NCBI GenBank assembly: GCA_022925895.1
Contig: JAKSYS010000429.1
Coordinates: forward strand, 1-53,515
Source: Fragilaria crotonensis
Taxonomy: Eukaryota; Bacillariophyta; Fragilariophyceae; Fragilariales; Fragilariaceae
Length of the DNA stretch: 53,515 bases
Reading direction: 5' to 3'
The position numbers and the translations under genes were made by a program. Below are positions 10,933-21,996 of the stretch, in pieces. How positions within the stretch are numbered: position 1 is the first letter of the stretch; every line of letters begins with the position of its first letter. A model generated the notes under the pieces. It made no database searches. It worked only from the letters and a program-made list of their open reading frames with translations, and was not told where the DNA came from.

Positions 10933-11740
10933 ATTCCGACCAAGTGACCGGCGATGCGAAAGAAAGGAAACGACGAAGGCTGTAATTGAGTCGTCGAGGG
11001 AGAGGTTAGAAGGCTCCGCGATCAAAGCCCCCAATCCGACGATAAAGAGTGGAAGCCGCAAAGTGAACTTGAAGGACTTGAACCGAACGTGTCTCGTCGA
11101 TAAAGGGCAGATCCGCTCAATTCACTAGATCTGTCGGAGCAGGTCGCATATCCCCTTGGACTCTTGATCATTCCCTACGAGCTGGCCATTGACAAGCTCA
11201 CGTTTCCATCTAAGTGACGCAAAAATGAGAATGCAAATGAAGAGACTTAACAGTCTGTAAAGAAGATTCACAAAACAGCCCATTAGTGGAGCAGGAAGAC
11301 AAGGCTCAAAGTTGACAATATGTCCAGAATTTTGGTGTCTGTTGGTGATCCTGGCAGAACCTTAATGAACCTTGGAGGACACAAAAGTCAAAATCGGATA
11401 CCAATCCTGAGTCAACGCAAATCTGGATGATGGTCTACGGGCCACATCATTACAGACGAGTTGACTTCTAGTTCTACGAAGGAGTGAGGAAAACGCAAAC
11501 ACTTGAGCACGCCCATACCGACGTTAACCGAACTAGCACGACATTGATGGTCGTCCCATTTGGCGAATCCGACAGGTCATGTAAAGAAGCATCAACCCCA
11601 TGAGTACATTCTTGCGGGTGATAATAATGGACAAGCGAGAAACCATCAATCCTCCGATCTTGTATTGTGCTTCAGCACTGAAATCTACAGAAGTGGCTTT
11701 CTACATTTATACCTTCTGACCTTTTCGAAAGAAGAAAGCC
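10933..11740 (+). pseudogene. Eroded continuation of the repeat tail after the stop codon
   Basis: After the stop at 10930-10932 the DNA still resembles the tail. Bases 11290-11410 align with 9780-9890 (the aggaaggcaaggttgaaag segment and the following cggcagaaacttaatgaa segment), and 11470-11560 align with 10210-10300 (tctacgaaggagtg..aaacgc). These copies are full of stops and small indels. The intact tail therefore once extended at least about 800 bp further, or a copied block has decayed behind the gene. No other gene is seen here. Confidence 0.6.
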
Positions 11741-11767
11741 AGTAGCAACGCAAATTGTCGCACCAAG

Positions 11768-13069
11768 CTAGGCTGTTCCGGTCGCCGCCACGCCAACTTT
11801 CATGCAAGCGTAGAATTCCGGTTGTGAAAATGCCTTGTACATGATACTCCACAAATTTTGATCCGCAGCAGCACTCGTAGGATAGAATTCAGGCGCGATT
11901 TCATGCAGCAATCCCAGCTTATTGAATGGAATGCTAGGAAAGTCGTGATGTTCGCAGTGGTAGTTGGTACCCAAGGTCAGCACGGAATACCAAGGCCCCA
12001 AGTAGGTGCTCGATGACGGCCAACAACTTCCATCGGTGGCGGATATTGAGGACCCATGATTCGTGACGAACATGGCGCATGCAGGATGAGGAGGCAAACT
12101 CCACAATGTTTCGGACAAGTATAAAAACAACAAGGACTTCCAGCCCGCTAATTTCCATAGGACCAGGCGTAGAAGGGTAGCGACTCGAGAATATCGAGTG
12201 CAAGTTTCATGAAACACGCCAGGTTTGTTGGGAAAGAAGTAGTTGCGACCTGTCACACTGACGACAGCGTCGTTAATGACCAGCATGAACCGTTCATACA
12301 AAAAGGATAACCAAAATGCGCAACCATTCCGTAAAACCCTACCAGTCCTCCAAAGATCGAACCCAGATTTAGATATACTCATAGTAATGCTGCGCCCTTC
12401 TCCAAATTTAAAGGTTGGTCCAATCCCACCCAACAGTTTCATGCGATGGGCGACGAACAAGACGTCGCCATCTTCAAAATCAGCTTGATCCGAGCTAAAC
12501 AATTGCTGGAGCGAGGCCTTCTGCGCATCTCCAACATGCGAATGATGAGATAGATGCCCATATTTGAGATAGAGATAGTAGCCGAAGACGCAGGGTAGCG
12601 AACCCCAGAAAAGAGTCGCCTCCTGTAACTTGTGCTTGGATAACTTTCCAAAAACCCGGGAAGTGGATTTGTTAAACATCGATCCATGAAGGCAGTCATG
12701 AAGGATTTGCAGTTGCCACAATGAAAATATCGATCCAGGGAAGAGGGCCAGCAGGAAAGTCTGAGGAATCGATAGCATGCGTCCTGATACTATTGATAGA
12801 CACAAGAGCGATAAATTGCTGAATAAAAGCAGCGGTACTGCCATTTTTTGACTTGAAGCTTGCGTTTCCAGCCGCCGAATGTCATCACCGTACTTGTTGA
12901 GCATTTCTTTTCGACGTTGCTTATGCCACTGCGCTGCATCAGATAGTGTCGAAAACATCGGAGTCGTCCTCGCGATCATGGTTGGCCGATGTGCTACATG
13001 TTGTTGATTCCGTCTTGTCAAATGCATAGGGGCTACGAATGCTCGCACTGCATTCTCTTGTACCATATC
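11768..13069 (-). CDS. Sphingolipid delta-4-type fatty acid desaturase
   Basis: This is a membrane di-iron desaturase. The three histidine boxes are visible in order: HDCLH, HLSHH, and HCEHH in the context NYHCEHHDFPSIPF. The last box and the upstream RRKEMLNKYGDD segment are typical of the DES1/DEGS sphingolipid desaturases, which introduce the delta-4 double bond into dihydroceramide in the endoplasmic reticulum. Hydrophobic segments occur between and after the boxes (VPLLLFSNLSLLCLSIVSG, TFLLALFPGSIFSLW). The frame stays open to a TTG at 13144; the first ATG is at 13069, giving about 433 residues, which is longer than animal DEGS1 by a basic N-terminal extension. A short exon further upstream cannot be excluded. 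An acyl-lipid desaturase of the same fold is the main alternative. Confidence 0.8.
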   Translation of the reverse strand, partial: DMVQENAVRAFVAPMHLTRRNQQHVAHRPTMIARTTPMFSTLSDAAQWHKQRRKEMLNKYGDDIRRLETQASSQKMAVPLLLFSNLSLLCLSIVSGRMLSIPQTFLLALFPGSIFSLWQLQILHDCLHGSMFNKSTSRVFGKLSKHKLQEATLFWGSLPCVFGYYLYLKYGHLSHHSHVGDAQKASLQQLFSSDQADFEDGDVLFVAHRMKLLGGIGPTFKFGEGRSITMSISKSGFDLWRTGRVLRNGCAFWLSFLYERFMLVINDAVVSVTGRNYFFPNKPGVFHETCTRYSRVATLLRLVLWKLAGWKSLLFLYLSETLWSLPPHPACAMFVTNHGSSISATDGSCWPSSSTYLGPWYSVLTLGTNYHCEHHDFPSIPFNKLGLLHEIAPEFYPTSAAADQNLWSIMYKAFSQPEFYACMKVGVAATGTA

Positions 13070-13480
13070 GCTACAATAAGGAGAAGGACTGACGATCGGC
13101 ACATCGTCGCAGACTATAAAGTGAGTAGCAGGAGAGAAGGACAAGACACCATCTGCCTGTTCCTGTATCTTTGGTCAATCATGTGTTGCATGTGGTGATG
13201 AGTCATGAAGATCAAGAGACAACAAAGAACGGTTACTGTGTAACTGGAGTACTGGTTTGTCCTTTACATGTCTGAAGTAGGAATATTGGGTACTGATACA
13301 TTATACGGAGGACATACGTGGTACTAGTACTGAACATACGTTGCACTGGGTACTGTAATCCATGACAATACCGACCATTGGCAGTCCGCATCGACACATC
13401 AGTCTTGTTTTCATGTTTCCCCCTCCAGCCACAAAACTGCCGATCAAATTGAAGGCTTAGCCTTGGCCTCGTGCACATCC
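13070..13480. other. Divergent spacer between desaturase and SET gene
   Basis: About 410 bp between two genes transcribed away from each other, so it should hold both promoters. It is rich in GTAC-containing motifs such as gtactgatac, gtactagtactg and gggtactgt between 13245 and 13355. No TATA box, tRNA or other RNA gene was recognised. Confidence 0.5.
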
Positions 13481-14916
13481 ATGACCATGTCCACCAACAA
13501 ACGCAAGAGACCGTCGGACTGGTGGAAGCCAGTAGCTTCGTGGATACGAGACCGAGGAGGCTTGGTGCACTCAGCAGTTTCATTGTCGGGAGATCGAGAA
13601 CTGGTCGTCTCCAGGATTTGCTCAAGGGAGCAATCCTGTTGGAGATTCCGTTGCGGTGTTTGCCATGCTGTGATTCGATACAAACTACAGCAATGGGAAA
13701 GAAGCTGGGGGACTGTATAGCATCAATTTTGGATGAATTGTATTGTGAGGAGCAAGATTTATTGATTGCTCTGTTCCTAGCTCATCAAGTGGAATACGGA
13801 TGGAGCGAAGGTGAAGCTTGCGACTATCGGCCATATCTTGCAACATTACCAACCAGCTCAGAGTTCAATTCGCTTCCGAGGCGGTGGAGCGATGAAAGCA
13901 AGCATTTTCTGCATGGCTCACGATTGCTTCATCGCATAGAACAAGCATCGGCAGGACTCACCAGAGACTACTCCTTGCTGTCCGAGAAGTGGGGTGACGC
14001 TGATGGCTTTGCTTCCCTGGAAAGCTTTGACACGATGATGGCTGCAGTAACGTCGCGAGCATTTGCGGGAATGGGTGCGTCTCGTAATGACGTTGATATT
14101 TCAATGGTTCCACTCCTTGACATGTGCAATCATCGGCGGGGTATTGAAGGACAGAACATCACATATCGGCGACTCAACTCCAGTGTTCAAGCGATTGCAA
14201 AGGAAGATATCCAAACGGGAAAGACTCTCCAAATCACCTACGGTGCCATAGGTAATGCTCAACTTCTCTTTAACTATGGATTCACCCTTGACAACAATGT
14301 CGAGCCAGACGGATCTTCCAACGACGTCGTGGAAGTGCAACTTAAGGACGGTTCTCCTCTGGTACAGTTGAGGACTGGCCCGAAGCCGTATACCTTTGGC
14401 TGTTTTTCAAAAGCCGTGGAGCAGTTTCATGAACATAACCTGGACACTGAAATAGAATGCGATGGTCCGGACGACTTGGAAGATTTCTTGAAAGAGTGTG
14501 ACACATACTCCGGCTTTTGCGTCGTCGACGACGTGGAGAGTGATGACTACGAGGAGGATCCAGACTCAGTGAATGCCGATGCCGAGATTGGAGCAATTCG
14601 AAAGCTGGAGCAAGCTCTCGTCGCCGCCCGCTTGAAGTATGGCTTGAAAGGCGACGCCTGTAAGATGGACGCTACGTCGAGAGATCCGCGACTTCATTAT
14701 GCAGGCATACTCATCCACTCTGAAGTGCGTACCATACAATTCTATGAACTGGCGTGCACCTTCATTGTCGCAAAGTTAATGGAAACCGAGATTCCGCATT
14801 TCAAATGGGCAATCGAGGTGGACGATGTCCTTCTGAAGAGTCAAGCCATGGACCTTGCTTGCGCTTTCCTCCAAATACGATGCCCAGGGTTCAGAGACGA
14901 GAGCACTCCTCAATAG
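13481..14916 (+). CDS. SET-domain lysine methyltransferase, SETD3/RuBisCO LSMT class (one frameshift)
   Basis: The protein belongs to the split-SET class that methylates RuBisCO large subunit, actin or ribosomal proteins. The N-terminal ATG at 13481 reads STNKRKRPSDWWKPVASWI followed by RDRGGLVHSAVSL; near the GGG at 13588-13590 the frame shifts by one base into the 481-residue frame (GRLQDLLKGAILLEIPLRCL). The SET core shows DMCNHRRG, the counterpart of the usual D-x-x-N-H, and GKTLQITYGAIGNAQLLFNYGF, the G-x-x-x-x-x-x-Y-G...N...LL..YGF segment with the catalytic Tyr. The C-terminal 200 residues match the helical substrate-binding domain position and carry a very acidic insert (VESDDYEEDPDS). 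The substrate cannot be told from sequence. Confidence 0.75.
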
Positions 14917-17900
14917 CTAGCTGAGAGTCTTGACGCCATGACTGCGATAGTATCCTTGTCTGACGAATCGCTGCTCTTGCTGCTACATAGTATATTTTGC
15001 AATAGTGACAGTTTCGATTCCGACGCTCCTTTGTCGGCCCAACTCTTAAGGACTTGAACGAGTCGATTGCTAAACATGCGCTCGGTTTTGGTTCGATGGG
15101 CAAGGGAACCCCAAGTTCTTCGGCAGCTCTCGCAGAACAGACATCCACAAATGCTCAAGTGTTGCTTCAGACAATGTCGGAAGAGACTCAACGCCGCGGA
15201 CATAAAGCGCCGCAATCGATACACTAGGACTTCCGCCGTTGTTGAGTACAAGTGCCAACAAGTCCAGTGCAACGACGTCGGGGCCATGGACAAGCATCGC
15301 CTCAAGAAGCAGGAGAGCAACTTGATTCTTGGTAGCGTCGTTGAAGGTACCGACCGACGACGCCACTAAAAGTCCAACCTTCCGCATCGTCTGCTGCGTC
15401 GCGCCGAGTAATGACTGTCGCGCGAACCAAGCAAACAACGATGTGGTCACCCTTGTCATTCTGTCAATGTGTTCGAAGAACCCACATCCCAGTAAGGCAG
15501 CGATGCATCGAGTTCTCCAAAGCAGCTCAAGTGTGTCCAGCTTTCCGTCGAGGGAGAAGAAGGCCAATTCATCTAGGAATCCAAATGGAATCTCAGACAA
15601 ACACTTGATTAGTTGATCAACAGCGATGTCCACGCTAACAATTGACGATACCTTGGTCAGAGATTGGAAAACGTCCTGAACGACGAAGACTCGGAGAATG
15701 CTAGCTGTCCTCGGAGCCAAGAACGAGCTATTCGACTTGATTTCGTTCAGAATTCCTGCCACGGCTGCTAACCATTTGCAAGCAAAGACTGAATCGCTGT
15801 ACTCTGCAAGCTTAAACCGACAGAGTTCCCATGATTGGGAAATAATACTCTCCGCTAAGTCTGTTGACGACTTTCGGATTAAGTCAGACAGCCCATCATA
15901 AAAGAAGACTCCTCCGTTGTCGAGGAGAGTGGTATCCTTAATTGACAACACATGAGCTGCAAGGCTGACGAAATCTCGCCCATCAATTGCAGCACGACGT
16001 CGGCCACTGAATTGTGAGAGTAGAAGCCGAAGTGAAGCAATATTCAAGTCGGAAGAATCGTACTCAAGTGCCATCAAAGGACCCAGCAGATCGGTCGCAA
16101 ACTGTCCTGGCAGGGACAGAGGCGACAGCGAATCAAGTAGGCGACAAAAGAGTCGAACATCGGGCGTGTCCCCCTTCTCTGATCAAGCCCAATTCCATGC
16201 GAATCAATGCAACTATATGGAACAACAACGTCCCATTGTTCGGGGTAGGAAGCTTGCTTGCGTCAAGTGATAGGTCACTAGCCTTCGCAGTATTTTTTAA
16301 AGGTGCCGCCAGCACCACAGCATCAGACTGCGTGACTTCATGCAGCGACATGGAGGATAGAAGCCCACGCAATACGATGGAACCTTCGGAGTCAGCGGTA
16401 TTCAATGCATGCAGCACAGCTGATATCACGCTTGCTGATGTGCGAGGTAACAGCTTCGACGACGCCAAAGCGGAAGCCTCACTAGTTCCGAAGACAGGCA
16501 GCGAACCAACTACTGGTACCAGAGCTAGTATCTGTTCAAGGCTCTTGAAACATGCCTCTCTTTCTTCAACCCAAGCCTTGCTGCTTGTTTCGGTAGTAAG
16601 TGATGCTGATAGAAAAAGTCCATCCAAAGGATCGCTGGTCTCCAACAGTTTTGCTTTCAAAAGCCCGATGTCGTTCGATGTGAAGACGGTAGCAGTTGCG
16701 CTGTTCGAGCATATACTTGCAAGAACATATTCCACTCCAGTTCCAAGCGGAAGCTTGAGAAGCAGATGGAACAGAGAATGAATTATGTCCCGGTGGATTC
16801 CCGCAAGTGTTTGGATGCAGGCACTCAAGCACATTAACAGTGACTTCGCCTTTGTACTTGATACACTCAGAATACAAAAATTGCCAAGCTGCTTGATCTG
16901 CTTCAACAAACCTGGCAAAGGTGACGCACTTCGAATGGACGCCACGAGCGTCAAAATTGCAGGGGCCCCTTCCACAAAGCACAATTGCAATTCGTTAACG
17001 AGACACCCGACGAGTTGACCTATCCAAGACTGTCGCTGGTTCCTATCAGCTGAGATCCGTGACATCGGGTTCGAAGTCCCGGTGGGGATGGATTGTGCCA
17101 TGAACGACACGCCGAAGAAAAGTCCTATCGATCCCATGCCTTCAGAACACACGGTCGTCAATGTGCGTAGCCCTCTGGCAAACACGTCGTTAGATCCAGA
17201 ATGGAGTGATCGCACACCAGCAAAGGCTAAGCATAGATACCCGACATCAAGGTCGGTGAATCGATGCTCGTTGAAGGCCTTTTCCGCTTCTGCTGTGATG
17301 TTGCCAACTATGGGAGCCAAGTTTACATCGGACTCAGATATTCCATCGGATACACTCATGCTGTCTGGTATGTACAAGGACAGAGACAGTAGTGCCAATT
17401 GAGAGTAGTCGACGTCACCACTGATACCACTCCACCCTTGAATCTCCAGGATGACTTTGCTAAGGTCCGACACGAGAGATCCTGAATGCAACGACGATAA
17501 ATCAGTCCAAAGCCTTGACATTGCTTGCAACCAGGCTTGAATGTTGAAGAGCTTTAGTGTCGGGCTCAACGTTTCACTCGATATATCTCCGGCGAAGTCA
17601 CCAAGTCGCTCGAGGTTTTTGCCGTCGAAGCAAAGAAGGGATGCAATCGCAGTTGAAGCTGTCGGATCCGAGTGATATGTCTCATAGACCTCTTCAGGTT
17701 TCGGGAGAGCAGCGATGGCAGCCTTCGAAACTTGCAGGGTCTTCTTCATTTTCTTCGAGTCTGACAAGTTTTTATGGCCCTTCTGCCAGATGGAGGCGTC
17801 AAGAACCTCCTCCTCAAAGTGGACGAGCGCCCGAGACAGCACTTCCACTGGGCTCTCGGCGTTGAAGCCATTTGCCGGAGAATATTTGAGTGAATCCTTC

Positions 17901-20037
17901 ACCAATTTACACAGTGACACGTAGCGGCGCGATACATCTGGGATAGAAACCTCGTCGCCCTCTGCTTTGTTCACTGTGACAGCCTTGATGGCTTCCTCGT
18001 CGATCCCAAGCGATGATAGGGAGTAGTTCGCCAGAGACTGAAAAATCTTGAATCGTATCCGCTCGTCGACTAAGGCATTCGATTCTGCCAAATCTACCAG
18101 GGTTTGGACAGCGCTCGAAACCTGAGGGGACAATCCACCTTCTCGGCGGTCTTCTTCCTCATCAATGATCTCTCCGTCGCCGAGGAGGACAACCAACGCT
18201 TCTACAATCACTGGGTCCAATAGCAGCACCTGAGATACATCACCAACAGCGCACAAACGCTTCCCAAGAACTTTAATCACCAAGTTAAAATCAAGCTCCC
18301 CATTATGAATCAAGTAGTGAAGACTTAGGATCGACAGATGAGTGATCGAGGGATGTTCATCACCCAAATACGTTTGCAACCATCCAATAACGTCAGCGAC
18401 ATCCCGAATCAAGTCTTGCTCAGCCATCTCACAAACGACTGTTGCAACTGCAAGTCGGATTTCCGCTTGTCGTTCTTCCACAAAAGTTCCCAGAGAATCG
18501 ACGACGCGACGATACATTCTTCGGTTGCTGGCACACAAAGTGGAATACATTCGAATCGCAGCAATGCGCACTGAGAGCGGTTGATCCTTTTGGGCCAAGG
18601 TGAGGCCTACAAGATTCCAAACTTCTTGGGCGCAATGAGGATCTGATACAAGTGCTTCACATAGAAAGCGGAGGCGTCGTAGAAAGGCACGTCCGTCGAG
18701 AGCAAACAATTGCCGCATCGAATTCAAGAGGACAGGAGCCATGGGAATCCCGAGGTGTGGGAACTTAAGGAGAGCAACGTCTTGACGAAGCCATTCACGG
18801 AATCGTTGCCCTCATGGTTGAGCAAAAGGCCGCAGGCGAGAACAAGAAATGCGTTTTGAGTCAAGACGGGAATTTTCGAGGCATCCATGCGTTGCAATGA
18901 GCTGACAGCCAGCTCAAGAAACGGCACTAAGTCCTTTGGGTCGACCTCGAGGATTTGGATGACAGCTGCACTCTCACCGTCTGGCTTCCGACTACCAGAG
19001 CGTAATTCGACGGCGACTTCAGTGAGAAGCTCGTCCTGTGTGAATATTGACGCAATTGCGGAACGGACAATACCTGACCATTTGGATTGTGATCTGGAAA
19101 GCGGCTCTAGCATTCTCAGAAAGCTTTGGCAATCATCGAAAATCGGAGTGGATAAAAGCATTGTCGCTAGCTGAAATATGCTTTTATCGTCAAGCGACGC
19201 GCAGTGCTGAGATATTTGGAAGGCTGTGCCAAGGATTGCTTGCAACGACGAGGGATTCTTCTCAAACAAGGAAGGGAGTACGTCATTCATTACTTGGGAC
19301 AAGAGCATGGATACTGTGCTAGCATCGATAGCGGTCATCATATCCATTATTTGGGTCAGCCAGTGTGCTGTGATACTCTCGTCGTTGTAATCAATGAACA
19401 TTGTGAGAGAATCAATATGCCACGAGATTACATCTGGAGTCAGGTCGGACGACCAGCAAGATCGAAGCAGAACATCGAGAATCATCATTCGCTCCATCGG
19501 ATGATTGGAAAGCGTCAAGACAGCAGTCGCCATGATGGGGGACAAGAGTGGTCGTATCAGATCGGAGCCGGCCGCTTGGGTTAGGATGGTTGCGAAATAA
19601 GATCGAGCCATGGGCTGCAACTGGAGGTATGTGTTGGAAATTCGATCGGCATCTAATCTTAGGTGCAGCGCAGCATCACGACAATGCCAGGCATAAAATG
19701 AAATGATTGCAGAAAGAGTGTTCGTGCGATCTGCCTCCTGAGCAAGCTGGATCCAGGCGGAAATCCATGACGGAGGGACGGGATTTGCTGTACTCTGCAA
19801 CGTCATAAAAAAGGCTTGCGGCACCGAGTCGTTGGTAGTCGGCAAGATCAATACTTGAAGAATCTCATCACCCATATCTTCATCAAGACGCGCCAAAAAA
19901 CAAACGCCAAGTCGTCGACCCATCAAAGTTTGCGCTTGATTTGGGGGTTGATGGTTGGCATTCTCCGTCGAACGCTTCAATCGTTGCAAGATCGAATGGA
20001 TTTCCTCCGATGAAGATGACTTGTCTCCTTTTCCCAT
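14910..20037 (-). CDS. Focadhesin/RST1-like HEAT-repeat protein (three frameshifts)
   Basis: Four minus-strand frames join into one protein of about 1,700 residues starting at ATG 20037 (MGKGDKSSSSEE). The joins are single bases: near 18801-18805, giving REWLRQDVALLKFPHLGIP; in the five-C run 16170-16174, giving DTPDVRLFCRLLDSL; and in the four-C run 15109-15112, giving NLGSLAHRTKTERM. The whole is helical and Leu-rich, as for HEAT repeats. Segments such as WNLVGLTLAQKDQPLSVRI, YRRVVDSLGTF and KIFQSLANYSLSSLG match the DUF3730 region of animal focadhesin and plant RST1 in style and order, and the total length matches theirs (about 1,800). RST1/focadhesin supports the SKI-exosome RNA decay machinery. 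Its 3' end overlaps the SET gene end by a few bases; it diverges from the CENP-K gene. Confidence 0.65.
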
Positions 20038-20522
20038 CTTTTCGGAAGATTATTTGAACAATGTACAAGACTAGAGTCTGGCCCGCACCGATTATTGAGC
20101 TTCAATTGCGACCAGGACGGCAGTGGCTCATGGAGTGCTCGATGTGATGTTTTAGTTTGTATTCGCTCAAGTTCACATTGTACAGGACTTGCAATAGTAC
20201 CGTAATAGGAGTACTATCGTACTTCCGTTCTACGCCTGATATCAACTATCGCATACATGTACTGGTACAATTGTAGCTGGTATTCTGCATGGTGCATCCA
20301 GGGGATAGTATCCCAGTTCAAGGTGAGGGTACTGTAGTACCATATATTCAAAGTACTGAGGAGAACAGTACAGTACTTTCCACTTCCACATCGCACCGTG
20401 TACTGTACATGGGCTGCCGGTAGTATGCGGTAAATCTCGAATCGAAGATACAAGAGAAATTGTTTCAATGGACAGCTCTCGGTTCTCCTCGACCCCTCGT
20501 CACTGACAGTTTGCAAGTGACG
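20038..20522. promoter_or_regulatory. Shared divergent promoter region, GTAC-rich
   Basis: The 485 bp between two divergently transcribed genes (focadhesin-like and CENP-K-like) must contain both promoters. Between 20210 and 20410 it holds many GTAC palindromes in variants such as gtactgtagtacc, acagtacagtact and tgtactgtac. The same motif is enriched in several other spacers in the window but is sparse inside coding regions. No TATA box was seen. Confidence 0.45.
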
Positions 20523-21356
20523 ATGAGCAATGACTGCGGCGTGGGAAACAGTGACGCTGAGCCAATTGGTCGTGAGCTGGACGATTTCGAAGCCAAGAAC
20601 ACGAGACTCGACAAGTTAAAACGTCAGAATGCCGATCGTCGAGCCCAACTCCAACAATTGTCATCACAGTCACAGAACTCCCACAACGACGATCCCATGG
20701 ATATGAGGGCTGCGCTGCTTCAAGAACTTGAGCAAATTCCAACCCTCGACGAGCCAAATTTTTCCCCAGATCCTCGAGCCTTTCTTCGAGAAGTGGTTGA
20801 AACACACGATGAACTGGTTCAGTTGAAGGCTATCCTGGAAGAACAACTAGAACACAACAACAAGATGATTGGGGTAAACACATGTATATTGGAGGAGAGC
20901 CGGGAGATTAATGCCATTCTTGTGTCTAGGAATAAAGCCTCGCAACAAGCTGTATCCACTTCAGTGTCTGTTAACCAGCTTGAGGAAGAATCGTTGTGGC
21001 TCAACGACGAATTGGCCTATTTGACATCGTTGTTGGATCGAAGTGGCACCTCGCAAAACAGTGGACTGTGGTCCCTCCACAAGCTTGTACAAGAATTGAT
21101 GCGACGTTACTTGGCATCTCCCTCTGACCCCTACCTTCTCGTTTCTGTCTTGCCCATTCACCCTAATCATATCGCGCTGCTCTCGCGATGTCACGTCATC
21201 CAAACTCACGAAGACAATCCAGATCTTGTTTGTCTTACTGACTATTTGGAGGAAGCAAGCGATCCAACAGAGTTGCGGACTGATGAATTCAACTGTTTGG
21301 TATCTGTTCAAATCATACGCACTTTGCTTGGTTCTGCCGTGAAAAGGGCTTTTTAA
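20523..21356 (+). CDS. CENP-K-like kinetochore protein
   Basis: The first ATG is at 20523 (MSNDCGVGNSD), giving 277 residues, close to the 269 of human CENP-K. The first two thirds form a coiled coil (RLDKLKRQNADRRAQLQQLS, HDELVQLKAILEEQLEHNNK). The C-terminal part carries SLHKLVQELMRRYLASPSDP followed by YLLVSVLPIHPNHIALLSRC and HVIQTHEDNPDLVCLTDY. This copies the CENP-K end pattern of a helical LL...P-x-D-P-Y segment, then a P-x-x-x-x-L-L-R segment and a final H-x-E-D-P-x-x-x-x-L stretch. CENP-K joins CENP-H, I and M in the inner kinetochore. Another coiled-coil kinetochore protein is the alternative; the C-terminal match makes CENP-K the best call. Confidence 0.65.
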   Translation: MSNDCGVGNSDAEPIGRELDDFEAKNTRLDKLKRQNADRRAQLQQLSSQSQNSHNDDPMDMRAALLQELEQIPTLDEPNFSPDPRAFLREVVETHDELVQLKAILEEQLEHNNKMIGVNTCILEESREINAILVSRNKASQQAVSTSVSVNQLEEESLWLNDELAYLTSLLDRSGTSQNSGLWSLHKLVQELMRRYLASPSDPYLLVSVLPIHPNHIALLSRCHVIQTHEDNPDLVCLTDYLEEASDPTELRTDEFNCLVSVQIIRTLLGSAVKRAF

Positions 21357-21996
21357 TATCAGACGACAAGCCACAGCACTGGCATTCTCTTTTGCCAGAA
21401 CGGATCACCGACAAATCTTGAACCCATATTTCTCAATCAGCATCATCTTTGCTCGTCATTGGACTCAACGCATGCGCGAATCTTTCGATGGAGGGACGCA
21501 CTTTTGGTATTGCCGACGTTAGATTCGCCATTTCGTCGGAGTTTTGCGACGCTTCGTTCCGTATATGTCACGGTGTACTAAACTCTCAATTCGAATGCAT
21601 TGTCTTCAGGATCAGGCCTGTCGGTATCTTCATCTATACTCGAGCGCGCATCCTGACACCCTCGCCTATCGAGTCGCTTGAGATCCCAATCGCCAAGATC
21701 AGCAACCAGGAAATCCCTAGTGTCTGGATACAAGCCTATGCCAACACATGATGTTGAGCTTGAATTACAGCGGGGCTCGCATTCCTCGCACGGCTAAACA
21801 CCGACCTACTCTCACTGCCGGTCCCGTCGCCAAGAGTGAGGTCGATTAGGAAGGTAGGTGCACCCAGGTCTCAACAACGTCGTTTGGAGCATGGTTAGCA
21901 CGACCCAATCGCATAATCTTCGTACGATAGGGATAGGGATAAATGGAATGCAGTCACGTCGAATCCCTCTCTCTCACTCAATTCGCGTCTCACAAA
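21357..21996. other. Spacer, no gene recognised
   Basis: Between the CENP-K-like gene and the leishmanolysin-like gene, both on the plus strand. A short frame at 21449-21751 (100 codons) has no recognisable features and is Ser/Ile/Arg-rich without repeats. It may include the 3' untranslated region of the first gene and the promoter of the second. Confidence 0.4.

Noticed and set aside
17055..17085. tRNA B-box-like gggttcgaagtcccgg
   Set aside because: It lies in the focadhesin-like coding sequence and no cloverleaf or A-box at the right distance was found.
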